Below are positions 22,698 through 35,000 of a stretch of DNA of 64,000 nucleotides, in pieces. Positions within the stretch are counted from its first letter, which is position 1; every line of letters starts with the position of its first letter. Source of the stretch: Trichoplax sp. H2 (taxonomy: Eukaryota; Placozoa; Uniplacotomia; Trichoplacea); the NCBI GenBank assembly GCA_003344405.1, contig NOWV01000014.1, forward strand, positions 868,001 through 932,000. Direction: 5' to 3'. The notes beneath the pieces were generated by a model. The model was not told the origin of the DNA, did not search any database, and was given only the letters and a program-made list of their open reading frames with translations. The position numbers and the translations under genes were made by a program.

Positions 22698-22742
22698 CGG
22701 TACCGGCTACACTGATAGCCCCTTTCGTTAGAAGATTAGAGC
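22698..22742 (-). CDS. Candidate N-terminal exon of gene A (weak)
   Basis: 45-nt stretch with acceptor GATAG and donor GTAAGT, phase 1-1, reading SNLLTKGAISVAGT. Joining to EGF1 creates an Asp codon. Gene B has a comparable small exon candidate (near 56198) reading NKTDGAIS. The shared GAIS and phases are suggestive only; no signal peptide exon was found further upstream. Confidence 0.3.
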
Positions 22743-23389
22743 CTATCAGTAGTATCTAACAATTAGAATAGTAAATTATACAGTTAGTTATATACTTATT
22801 TCAAATTAGTATAATGCAAGTAACGTATATCAGATATTTTTAGTGTTCACCATTGATAATTTTTTAACGTATTGTTACATTAACAGTAGTAAAAATAACA
22901 CTTTGAATTCGATCTAATACAGAAGATACGGTATCTTAGGTAAATGATATATTCCAATCAAGGAAATATCGTATTCATGTTCAACGATAAATATGACTGT
23001 CTTATATTTGTTGCTAAGATGTATACTATAACCTGCAATTTAAAGTTTGATCATCGAATCAGAAAAAGAAAAGTATATTGATAGCAATCATAGTACAGGC
23101 TTAGTTGAGTTGTTGCTTTTACTAGAAGCTTACCAAACTGTATAAAAGTAGCTTGGCTCGAGCGATCATTTCATTACCCTGATGAATCCTAGCACTTCTC
23201 GTGGTAACTAGCATGAATACTTTTCAAAAGGTAATGGTGTTAACAGGAGGAGAATAGTACAGAATAGAATAGGATAGAGAAATAAAACAATCTATTTATA
23301 AGGCTATCTAGTGTAATGTTATATTACTTATATATCTACATTTATTCAATGGGCAGAACTTATACTACCCTAGTTGGTTATATATATTC
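22743..23389. other. Intergenic stretch, nothing recognised
   Basis: AT-rich DNA upstream of gene A. A promoter would be expected here or nearby, but no convincing TATA/initiator arrangement or first exon is visible. Confidence 0.5.

Positions 23390-23416
<27 letters not shown>
23390..23416. repeat. TA dinucleotide microsatellite
   Basis: About 13 uninterrupted TA units, preceded by a shorter TA run just to the left. Confidence 0.95.
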
Positions 23417-23420
<4 letters not shown>

Positions 23421-23528
23421 CAGTACTTAATCATCAGTACCAAAGTGGTAAAAATACCTTTTTTTGAACGTTTTTGAACATTTCTTACGCCTTTAGTCAA
23501 TAATAAATTGACATTAGGCACCACCCTA

Positions 23529-23929
23529 AAATACTCCCTAAGGGCGGAGCTAGCCTACACCTGTATACTAAAGAGATATTTGACAAATCAGTTGCATAGT
23601 AACCCTACTCTACGTGTACAATAGACTGTCAAAAATCTAAGTTTAAAAAATAAGTAAATGCCAATAGCTTCACGGTTTAATCACTTTAATGTACATGAGT
23701 GACAGTCTCCTAATATAGTTTATTAAGAAATTCTATCTACTAAAAGTCTACTATCGTCGTTTCAAATACTGATATAACGCTGCCATTAAAAATAACAAAA
23801 GATGGCGTTGGATCAATAATTTCAAACGGTGATAGGCCACTTTTAGCAAATAGAATTGCTTATATATTTACATCAGGAGCATGCCACTAAAGCACACTAA
23901 AACGTAAAGCTGCTGGGAAATTATTAATT
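23529..23929. repeat. 401-bp direct repeat, copy 1
   Basis: Begins AAATACTCCCTAAG and ends ATTAATT at the assembly gap. Copy 2 (24078-24478) has the same length, with roughly a dozen substitutions and no indels that I see, about 97% identity by eye. No long open frame and no TG...CA ends. Confidence 0.92.
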
Positions 23930-23949
23930 NNNNNNNNNNNNNNNNNNNN
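23930..23949. other. Assembly gap (20 Ns)
   Basis: Run of N exactly at the right end of repeat copy 1. True length and content are unknown. Confidence 0.99.
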
Positions 23950-24077
23950 GTTGATTCGATATTACCTGAATTTATTATGCCACAAGCTTGCTATTGTTAC
24001 AGCCTACATAAACATCATAATTGATCATAGTTACTGTAGTATTTAACACTTGTTCATTTTAGGTATTTAATATGAAT

Positions 24078-24478
24078 AAATACTCCCTAAGGACGGAGTT
24101 AGCCTATACCTGTATACTAAAGAGATATCTGACAAATCAGTTGCATAGTAACCCTACTCTACGTGTACAATAGACTATCAAAAATCTAAGTTTAAAAAAT
24201 AAGTAAATGCCAATAGCTTCACGGTTTAATCACTTTAATGTACATGAGTGTCAGTCTCCTAATATAGTTTATTCAGAAATTCTATCTACTAAAAGTCTAC
24301 TATCGTCGTTTCAAATACTGATATAACGCTAGCATTAAAAATAACAAAAGATGGCGTTGGATCAATAATTTCAGACGGTAATAGGCCACTTTTAGCAAAT
24401 AGAATTGCTTATATATTTACATCAGGAGCCTGCCACTAAAGCATACTAAAACGTAAAGCTGCTGGGAAATTATTAATT
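24078..24478. repeat. 401-bp direct repeat, copy 2
   Basis: Second copy of the element at 23529-23929, offset 549 bases. The 128 bases between the gap and this copy are not part of the repeat. Confidence 0.92.
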
Positions 24479-27023
24479 TTATTTTAAAATGAAAATTAAC
24501 TTTTTAATATGGTCTAGACTATTAGACTGTACAGTTAAAACTGTACAATGTAAAAGTTGTACCGTACTGTATGTACTGCACTCTATGCGTGTGTTACAAA
24601 CTGAGTGGTGGCAAGTTCGCAAAATTCTGCATCACTGAAAGATTGCCTAGTGCTGTTAGAAGCGCCTTGGTGTTTTGTTGATTGCACCCAATATCACTTA
24701 TAGAGTGAGATTTTTCCTGCGACATGTAGATGCGGGTAGTGTTTTGCATCAATTAAGGATGCGTAGCAGGACAATCGGTTGTGCTGAATTTCAATGCAAA
24801 TACAGTATAGAACGGTATTACGACCTGACTAGGAAAATGGTTGGAGAGACCGTACTGCGTCTTTAATTTCGTTTTAGATACTTTAACTTGGAAAAATAGA
24901 ACTAATACTAACGGGGGGGTGCAGTCGCTTATACCGATATAATCTTTGAGTTAACTGTACGTATAGAAATGGTTATATAGATAGCAATACGTTTCATCTA
25001 TACTTTTATTAAATATCTTATCCAAATATAGTATTGCTGTACAACGTACTGTACATACAATGCACATGTAACAGCGACTGATAGTTTGTATTAGAAACTC
25101 TAAGTAAAGAGAACTAAAATTATACAATACTGCAATATAAAATAATAGAAATGTCGAAAGCTAATTGCTCATTCGTACTGATCTGTCAGTACGGAATTTG
25201 AGCCTAATGTAAATTACATTTTTCAAAATTTAAAGACATAATATAATATAACAACTATAGCTGAATATCTTTCAACCATCGTAGAGGGCTGGCTACGCCC
25301 ATGTAATAGTGTAATATTAATCAAATCAAGTGGAAGAAAGCTGCTAGTCGTGGCGTTATGACTTCAAGGTTAAAACGTCTACCTACCTGTTACGGCATTA
25401 CATAGCCTTAATTTTTAGAGTTTAAGAAAGGATTGTTGCTGACAGTGTTTCAGTGCTATAGTATAGGAAATACTAGGATTTATTGTACTTACAACTGTAG
25501 GAATTGATATCCTATAGTAAATTAATATTATTCATGCTTTATTCGAAAATTGAAAGCTATGAACGTTATTTGTAATGTGATACATTGATTAGCCAATAAG
25601 GCTTCGTGATTACGTGCGTAATTTAGATAAGATTATTCTTAATAAAATAAATATATCTTTTTATCTAATTACATCCTCAAGGTGTGTCTGGTATTTCTTT
25701 GTGATGATAAACGGTTATTTATGAGCGTACTTATTGGTTTGAATCATTCGAATTTGAGAGACAACAGTGAGTAGTGAGTTACTGAATAAAGCTGTTTTGT
25801 AGATTATAGTACAGCGTATCTACTGGTGGTGAGCCTTTTAAGCTCACTGTACAGTACAGTACCGTATTACCGATGTTGACGTAATTATGGTATCGTTGTA
25901 CAGTAAAAGTATGGTGCAGCATTGTTTGTTTATGTTATGCTGTGCATACCTGAGCTACCGTCGATGCAAAGAACAGTCAAGGCATACAGCAATAATTTCT
26001 ATATACTTTGCCATCGAAAAATCTGAGAGAATTAGTAAAACGTGCGGTACACTACGGTACAAAATTCGGTATTATGGAGTAAAATATGTTGACGAATTTT
26101 GTACCATGGTGTTATTTATTAATTACATTGGTAGCGTTGCATATCGCAAAATTGATCAGTAACGGATTCGTTTTAAAACTAGGCGAATTGTATCGGCTAG
26201 ATTGAATCCGACTTGATTACAATCCGTGAAATATGATACTTTGCATTACACTGCTGTATAGGGTTGGTGTTAGGACTAACTAAGGTTACCAACATTGTCA
26301 TTCAGAAAACAATTTGAACAATTTGAAGCGTATTCCTAACACTCATGCTAAACCCTAGTTCTAATCGCAATCCTAGCTCTAACCCTAGCCCTCCGTAATT
26401 TGGGGGCAAGAAAACTGTTTTGCAGAAAATAGCCTATAAAGATGGTAAGTTCATTGGCAAATAGACTGACTTGAATAATTATGTATCAAAAATTTAAAGT
26501 TCAATCAGTTCGTGATAGTAATGTAACGAAGAATACAAGTTTGTTTCAATTTAAATACAAAGTACTCGTGATAAGGTTTGATTCGTATCAGAATCGATAT
26601 AATAATTGCATTGAGCTGGTATAATAAAGATTATCATTCAAACTAATGTAATAATTCTTCTTTTCTGTAATCTTGGCAATTTGAAATGAACAACTGAATA
26701 TACATCTAGACGAATATATTCGTATAGCCATGATAAAGCCTACCTACGCGTCCATACTGGCATACTATAAACAAGGGTACAATTTCCTTCATTGTTACAA
26801 ATTTCACAATAACAGGTAAAATATAGTCAAGTAGACAAATATACAATAAATTAGTAGATCGGTTGATAAAATAATCAATTTAATGAAAGAATTCTAAAAT
26901 TACTAAGCGATAAATTCCTATTACTGTTATGAAACAAATTATTTCTTTTACTAGAAGATGTAGGATTAGCAGAATATTTTATTGATAGTTTAATAACGTA
27001 ATTTTAGAGCTGAACCATGCAAT
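24479..27023. other. Intergenic stretch with GTAC-rich patches and a telomere-like patch
   Basis: Patches of TGTAC/GTACA words lie near 24530-24590, 25040-25070 and 25800-25870. At about 26340-26395 are scattered CTAACCCTAG-like words. Short plus-strand open frames at 24675-24866 and 25887-26162 show no known domain and no splice context, and I do not call them genes. Confidence 0.5.
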
Positions 27024-27156
27024 CTATACATTTTCTTCTACATCATCGGAATCAAGCATAGGATCATAATCGTCGCCTTCCACCATATCATCTAAATCTA
27101 TACTTCCGCTATCTTCACTGTCACTCGCGTTATCAGTACTTAATTGTTCAGCAACC
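27024..27156 (-). CDS. Orphan acidic terminal exon (candidate alternative tail of gene B)
   Basis: Acceptor TTTCGAG, then an open frame entered in phase 2 and ending in TAG. It reads VAEQLSTDNASDSEDSGS and continues strongly acidic, with YDPM near the end (a YxxPhi-type pattern). Phase 2 matches the end of the gene B transmembrane exon at its best donor (GTAATC), so splicing over the two known tail exons would give an acidic tail. It could instead be a remnant of another gene or chance. Confidence 0.3.
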
Positions 27157-28912
27157 CTCGAAATTGAAATAATAATAATCGTAATTGTCATTCCTAATAA
27201 GGAGACACTTTAGCACATTTCTGCAGTCCATTTTGCCCAAAATAGGATTTGAAAAGTGAAACCTGTTTTTAATCAGGGGGGGACGCTTACCCAAATGGAG
27301 GCGATAGCGCAGTACTTTACGGTACTTAATTAGTCATCATTGATTATATATTTAAATTATTGATGACCAATTGACCAGCCAATAGATATCTTGTAATATT
27401 TACGAGAACCGTGTCCCTTTAAGTCGTAACTAATTCCCGACTAAGGAATGTTGAATATTGTTTGTATGATTATGATTGTAACTGATTACTTAATATTAAT
27501 GGTGGATGGCAATGATTGTTAATGAAAATATTCGTTTACCGTAGGATTGTCAGTTTAACATTATATATATGTATGTACTATGTAGAAGGGAATATTAGAG
27601 TATAATCTGTCCTAAGATATGTACGACTGATCGCTAGTATCCTAGTTGGTAACTACGTTTAGCTTACTTTAGAATTTATGATTCATAGTAGAGAGACCAC
27701 CAACCGCTCTGCGAAGCATATAAAATGGCGGTGTAGTCAAGAATACTTTAGTCTTGTTTTGTTGCAGTTCTTGGTTCTATTGAAATCGTGGACTAACCAC
27801 TTAGAAGCTGATTGTTTAGCTGAAGTAATCATTGAACCAGAAGTCGTAAGTTTCCCTGTAAGTTTTTAAATATGTTCAGAATTCAGCCATATTGTTATAT
27901 TTATTTGTAAGACTCACTGATTACTGTAAGTGGCTTGATAGATAAAATATAATAAATAAATCGGTGTTATCCCCTAATCTCCACCTTGTATCAAGTGCTC
28001 CAATCATAGCGCAATTTAGTAATAACAACGCTAAATTATTATACATGTTACAGAAGCCGTTGACAATGAAGTAATATGATATTCTATTCTAACTATCTGG
28101 CCAGGACTATAGTTAGCAGTATTAGACTAGATCATAATACTTCGCACTGGAATATCTGACCGTAAAATATTAAATGTTTCTTATCTATAAATGCATTAAC
28201 AGATACTTTCACCTTTTTTTTTCGATCTATTTAAATATATTGTTTCGGATATAATTTACTTGCTTGGTAAGATGACTTCACAATTATCTACTGTGTAACT
28301 ATTATATCATTTGCTAAAGGTTGGCATAAATAAAAATATACATAAGATTAGCCCTATACTATATCTCAAAGCATTGATACGTATACCCTTTTGTTAAGCA
28401 ATTTAAAGGTCATGGCAAAATATCGCAAGTAATATTTTATCTATTAACTACGCATTAAGACCTGCGTAAAATTTAGATATTCTTTCCATTCAAATCTATT
28501 TTAAAACTATTACATTAGAATAACATTTATTGTATAATGTTCAATCGATTTTTATTTTAGTGATGTTAATCAAGCCATATCTATAAAAAGTCAATGTTAA
28601 ATTTGAAGTGATATTTTATCGAATTAGTTACATTGCTTCTAAAAATAAAGTGTTTAATTAATTAATAATCTCTCTCAAGAAATCGAAGAATTAACTGAGA
28701 GCCCTGATTTTCATTTAATTATGATGCATAAAAATATTTGTCTTACTGACGTATATATATACTGACACATTAATTTAGATATTGCATAAGAACGGGTATG
28801 TAAATATCAAACTGTGATATGACCGATACTAAAATAAAAAGCTCCTTAAATCAAAATTACCTATATTTAAAATTGAAAATCTAAACATGCCTAAAAAATA
28901 ATACTGGTATAT
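27157..28912. other. Sequence 3' of gene B, nothing recognised
   Basis: Expected to contain the gene B 3' UTR. No AATAAA on the minus strand close to the stop codon; an ATTAAA (plus TTTAAT) lies near 28714. A plus-strand open frame at 27678-27869 has no recognisable domain. Confidence 0.4.
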
Positions 28913-29022
28913 TTATAGATCGTTATCTTGTACGTCAAAGTCTTGATTTTCGTACCTTTCATCATAATTAGGATTTCCGAATGATTGTGACTCCATCGAT
29001 TTCAATTTAAATGCAAATTTTC
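28913..29022 (-). CDS. Gene B exon: cytoplasmic tail end with FxNPxY motif and stop
   Basis: 110 nt entered in phase 1, ending in TAA. Reads [14 protein letters not shown] then [20 protein letters not shown] fits the FxNPxY signal that recruits PTB-domain adaptors and clathrin in LDL-receptor-type proteins, so endocytosis or PTB signalling is plausible. The basic start and acidic end are typical of short receptor tails. Confidence 0.75.
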
Positions 29023-32000
29023 CTACAAGTAATTATCAGAACAGACCATAAACGATGAAATTAGCCGTAAAATCAACATATGCGGTGGTTACATTCAATT
29101 TTTACAAACACTTTTCGATTTAAGTTATTTCTTCTACGGTATATTATGACTTACCGGTCGAACTACCAGCCTTGCCGAATGACAAACTTTTACGCTGAAA
29201 TGTTCTATTTTACACAAAATATTTAGTTTTAACAATAAGTCATTTGACCAACTGGTGATATTAAGTCTCAATCACTCATTAGGTAGATACATTACCCGAG
29301 CAACCTCTTAAACTACGCAAAATTTTTTGCTTTATTTCTGTAATATTCAGTTACAATATTGATTACCCTTTTCGTTTCAGGAATACAAAGGCCGCTATAA
29401 GGATCAAGATACCGATAACGCACCCTATCGCAATTCCGACGTAACTTCCGACTTATAATGCAAAAAAATTATTTTATTATGATATCACTCCTTAGATAAT
29501 CTGGTATTTGGTTAAGGCAAAGTTTGCTCACCAATTCTGATATAATAGTATCTCTTTATAGAGAATAAACTTTGCAACTCTTACTACTCTTGTACTGTAG
29601 GTCGAAATATTTACTGAAACAAACTTAGCATAATACTGTAGTTATCGTACCATTCTGAGTGACTGCACTTTGACAGTTATCCCCACCGAATCCGCTTGAA
29701 CAGCTAAAAATAAATAGAAAGAAAGTGACGTTCACAAGATTTCAAGTCGTTATAACAGAATAATAATTAAACTTCAGAGCTGGTAGCATACGTTAGAAAA
29801 AATCCTAGCAACATCATGACCGTTTATGAAATTAAGGTTTTATAACAAGAAATCTACTATGTTGTATCTAAAATAATGTTTTAATTAAGGTTATTTCATC
29901 GTAATGCGTATTTCTAAATTATATTATGGTAATAATATTGTATAAATTTAAATATTTAATTGGATAATTAAACGAACGCTGCTACTATTCGTTATAAAGG
30001 ATATTTGTATTACCTGCAGCTTGGTTTGTTGTTATTCATGCTGCACTGACCATTATTGCTGCAGTATTGTTGCGAGCAAACAAAACCTGAATATTGCATC
30101 ATGAAGATCAAAAATGTTAAGGGTGCCAGTTAATAAACCTATCGCAAAAGTAATAAAATCTTCTTTGAGGACATTAATATACTGAAAATCTCAATAGCAT
30201 ACTTATATTGGATAGCGATGTTTGCAAAACTTGATTGTTGATAGGATTGCGCACAAGACATGAATAAGCACCGTTATCAGTTATAGATAATGGACTAAAG
30301 GTGAGGTATGATGTAATTTTGGATTTCAAATTGCTAATGACATCAGCAACATTCGTCGTGTTTCCAGGTATAAGGGTGACATTATTTTTCATCCAAGTTA
30401 TAGAGGGTAGGGGGCGTCCAGCAGCTTGACATTGTAATCTCGCATAGGAACCGACTTGAAAGGTAGTAGTATTCGCGGATATGGATACAATTGCGACTGG
30501 TATTGCTAGAAAGCAATGTGATACCATAGTATACAGAAAATTAGTAAAGAGATTCATGTATTCAATCATTACTTAGATATGCAGTTATTACGAACGTGCT
30601 AGTTGAGTTTCGCAGTTTTTTCCAGCATATAGAGGATCGCAACTAAAATATAAGATTGACGGTTTATGTTAATGACATGGTAGAATTTTCTAATCGTAAT
30701 TAAAATCTGAGTGAATTTAATGATTTAATGGTTATTAGACACGACTTTGCTGCAATATTTTTATCGTTAGCTACTCTGAATAGTAAAGAAAATTTTACTA
30801 TAAAATTGAATATACTCCTAGGTCAGGTACTATAGCCTTTAGATTAGTTCTGGACAAAGCTGTCAACGAAAGCACTTTAATTGAGTAGATTTTAAATAAA
30901 TGCTATAGCTTCACTTAATAGTACCTGCATATGGCTCCAGAACTTGTTTGATTGCATTCGCCTTGGGAATTACAGAATACAGATGAACACGTAAACTCTG
31001 CAAGTAAATAATCATTAATATTTGTCTAGAATAAGCCATTGTTAACAAAATAAATTATAACATACGCATAAATACAAGAGACTTTCCATTTACTCAGCGT
31101 TCTCAAACCTTGTACAACATTTTATGCGTGAAAAACAAAGCAAATTTCATTTTACTTACGTAAGCTTACGGTAGTGCTGTTTATAGTTTTCTTGTTAATC
31201 TCATCCTTTGCTTGACAGTAATAAGCGCCTGCGTCACTTGGAATGAGGTTCGCAATTGCCAATATTATAGTAGTAGTGTCATTGGAATTGTCAGCTGCAA
31301 GGAAGACATTAATTCGACCTCCGGATATTACTTGTTTGCCGTTATGGTACCAATTGATCGTAGGTCTTGGTCTCGCTTTCGATTGGCATTGCAGACCAGC
31401 AGAAGATCCAATCAGGTACTGAGATGCATTTATTTTTGCTGCTACCAAACTGAGAGGGAGATCTATAGCAGATGTAAGTATTTGTTACATTTTTTGCATC
31501 TATAGCATTTTCATTTATTTTTCAAATTTCGAAAACATCGATTCCTAGTTTCTTATGGAAATGAAAGTGCAACACCATAACAGTAACTCTGAAGGAAATT
31601 GAATCTAAACTTAAAAAATGCCTACTTGGTAGCACAGTCTCACAGCGATTTCCCACGATTCCGAAATTGCAACTACAATCGGAGCAGAATCAAATATAAA
31701 ATTGTTAAATGCCAACTTGAAATTACTACGTTTATCTAACTTGTATTAGTCATATTATACATTGTTTCAGTAACACCAATGTCGTATACGTTGCAGCTGT
31801 TTGTATCATAGTGTAGAGTAAAAATCAGAATTGTGAAATACACAATAACAGAATTGATACTGGTAGGCTCTATATTAACTATAAATATAATTTTACGAAG
31901 TTATAAAGATTCTGTACATGAAGCCTAGATTTACTTTAGACTTTGTAATGATTTATATTGTACTATTGTACAATTTAATGGCTGCATCTGCATGAAGAGA

Positions 32001-35000
32001 AAGTCTCGATTTTAGGTTTACCATAGTATTATGCTATGATTGTGACAGGTACTGATCGTGACGACCGTGAAGAAATTTACCTGCATTGGAGAGTATTAGT
32101 ATTGGCAATAGTACTACAAATCCCATTATTATTGCAAAATCCTGTTGAACACACCATTCCTATTTAAAATAAGATTGAATAAATATACCAAGTAATAAGT
32201 GTTTGCATCAGCTCATGTGCGTATTGTGCATTTACAAATTAAATTTCTGATTCAACTTACTAATAGTCATCGTTAAACTTTGAATTGTTGCTCCGTTATA
32301 ATTACCAACGCACTTATAGCCCCCAGTATTATCCAGCATTAAGCTACTAATGACCAGAATAGATTGAGCAAGTGTAGAATTCGATAGCGATGTCGAATAG
32401 GTAATTACGACATTGCCACCGCTACTAATTGGCGCACCATTTTTAGTCCATGTAAGGGCTGACGTAGGTCGTGATACTGCACTGCATTTTAACGCAACAT
32501 ACACGCCTTGAACGTACGTCGAGGTATTGCTTTGGATATTCACGGTACTCAATGGAATATCTTTTTTTCAAAAATTAGGACAGGATAGTGCAAATTTATG
32601 TTAGATAATTTAATTTATTTATACATAGCGTAAGATACATTATGCATCTATGAAGAAATTAAACTATCATTGCAGAATTTATTCAATAAGTTTAATAATT
32701 TATTTTTTCTTACCGTTTAAACTAGAATTCTACGAACTATAATTAAAATAATGTTCTATCATGCAGAGAAATAAACAACTTACCTGATAGCTTCGTCTCA
32801 CAGTTAGATCCAGTATAGTGCAAATTGCAGCTACATTATATTGGTTGGAAAGTAAAAAAATGAATCAATTGCAATAATTAAACGATTCTGCCAAGAACTT
32901 CATCACTAAAGAAATGCTAGTGACATATTCAGCATATCCTAACTTAGCCTTAGTGGAAAATACTGTTGCGACTTAATCTTAGAAGAAAATGATAAGGCTC
33001 GTGACAAAGGAAGTTTAGTCAGAAGTGAAACACGGCGATAAAATAAGCAATAGTATTTCTAGCTCTTATCTATTTTCATTGTGGACTCAACATCCAAACG
33101 AATAATTTAAGGAGTTTAACAATAAAAATTTTAGAACATTATACCAAGATTATCTGATTTTGTATTTGAGAAATTTTACCTGCACTGAATTAAATCACTA
33201 CCAGTGACACTACTGCATATCCCATGACCTTTACAGAATCCAGTCGAGCATACCATCCCTATCAGAATTGGGATTAATAATAATTGAAATTTGAAATATT
33301 TGTATCAACTGCTCTGACAGGACAACGAACAAAAAGAATGAAAATTTTTCGCTAATTATTAAACAAATAACTAATTTAAGAGACAGGGCATCCTTAATTA
33401 ATGATTCACCAATCATGGTGTATGAGAGCTAGACTATTTTTGTCTGCTATACCTCCAAAGTAGAATAATAACTTACTTATGGCGATGACAGAACTCTGTT
33501 TAGTTATGGAGCCGTCGCCATAATTTCCTACACACTTATAATCTCCGTTGTTCGCTAGGGCCAAACTCTTGAAAATTAAGATAGACTGTACGAGAGTAGG
33601 GTTGCTAGGTAGGTTAGAATTAGTAATAATAACATTGCCACCATTCGTTATTTGAGCACCATTCTTAGTCCATGTCAGTACTGTGGAAGGGCGAGAAGTT
33701 GCTTGGCATGTCAAGCCAACCATTGCACCATAAATATAAGTTGTCGTATTGCTTTGGGCTGTGACACTATTTAGAGGGATGTCTGAAGTGAAGTAAAACA
33801 AACGTAAGTTTACCCATCGCACCTACACAGTCAAATTATCGCTGTTTTAAGCATTACGGTTGTAACAATTTGATCTTTAGTAACTCTCGATCATAACATC
33901 ATATTTCCAAATTTACTTAGAAAATAATATAGAGATCTATTAAATTAGCTTCGTAGGTAGCAATACTTACCAGGTAGCCTAGTTTCGCACTGAAGCCCCG
34001 TATAGTATAAGTTGCAACTATTTATAAGAAATATTAAAATAAGTTATTATAATAGCTGATTGTCTATCAACAACGTTAGAAAATGACTCACTCAATTCTT
34101 TAAGTGTCTGTAAAGAACAAACGCTGAATTTATTCGGCATAAACATTAACCGGTTTACCTGCATAGGAGTGTATTGTTTCCATTATTTGCAGGACTACAT
34201 ATTCCGTTATTATTACAGTATCCTGGAGAACAAGTCATTTCTATTTGATGCATCCATAACATTTGAAGTAGAATATTTGAGGAAAAGTGTAATGCAAATC
34301 CATGTACAGGTATAATTATAAGTTAATGAAGCTCAATGTTAGCAAGATTAATGATGCATTATTAAAAATTCTTAACAGTATAGAATATATAAATACATGA
34401 GCTGCACATTATGTAAGTATTTATTTATAACAGCATTAAAATTAATGGAAGCAACTTACTTATAGTAAATGGAAGGCTCTGCACTATTACGCCATTTTGA
34501 GTGCGGTTACTAATGCACTTATAATCTCCGTTATTATTGAGTGTTAACCCATTTATGATAAGATTTGATTCCGCTAATGTAAAATTTGAAAATGGAATGG
34601 AATAAGTGATCATAATGTTTCCTCCGGCTGTGATTGGTACATCATTTTTAGACCACGAAAGTCCCGATATAGGACGTGATTTCACTGCGCAAGACAAGAT
34701 GATGTGCGATCCAAAAACGTAGGAAGAAGTGTTGCTGATAACAATCACATCGTTTATTGGGATGTCTAGAATGTTTTAAAAGCAGTATTTATCATGGTTA
34801 ACTAGACTTCGTATACCATAATCACAGCTAACAAGATAGACCTGTTTCTGGATTGGATAACGACTTTTATAATTTAAGCTTAATTCTACAGGCGACTATG
34901 ACACAAGTGCATAGGTAACATACCGGTAAGCTTGGTTTCGCAATTAGCTCCTGTAAAGTATCGATCGCAACTATTAAACAGAAATAGAAGAAAGTATGTT

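Noticed and set aside
23529-24478. Pair of long terminal repeats of a retrotransposon
   Set aside because: No TG...CA ends, no primer-binding or polypurine tract, and no gag/pol frame visible; kept only as a direct repeat of unknown kind.
24675-24866. Plus-strand open frame of 63 codons
   Set aside because: No domain, no splice context, lies in a GTAC-rich patch; length is within chance expectation.
25887-26162. Plus-strand open frame of 91 codons
   Set aside because: No recognisable family and biased composition; overlaps simple GTAC-like words. Not convincing without transcripts.
27678-27869. Plus-strand open frame with a GTAAGT near its end
   Set aside because: It could mimic a first exon, but no partner exon or domain is visible downstream.
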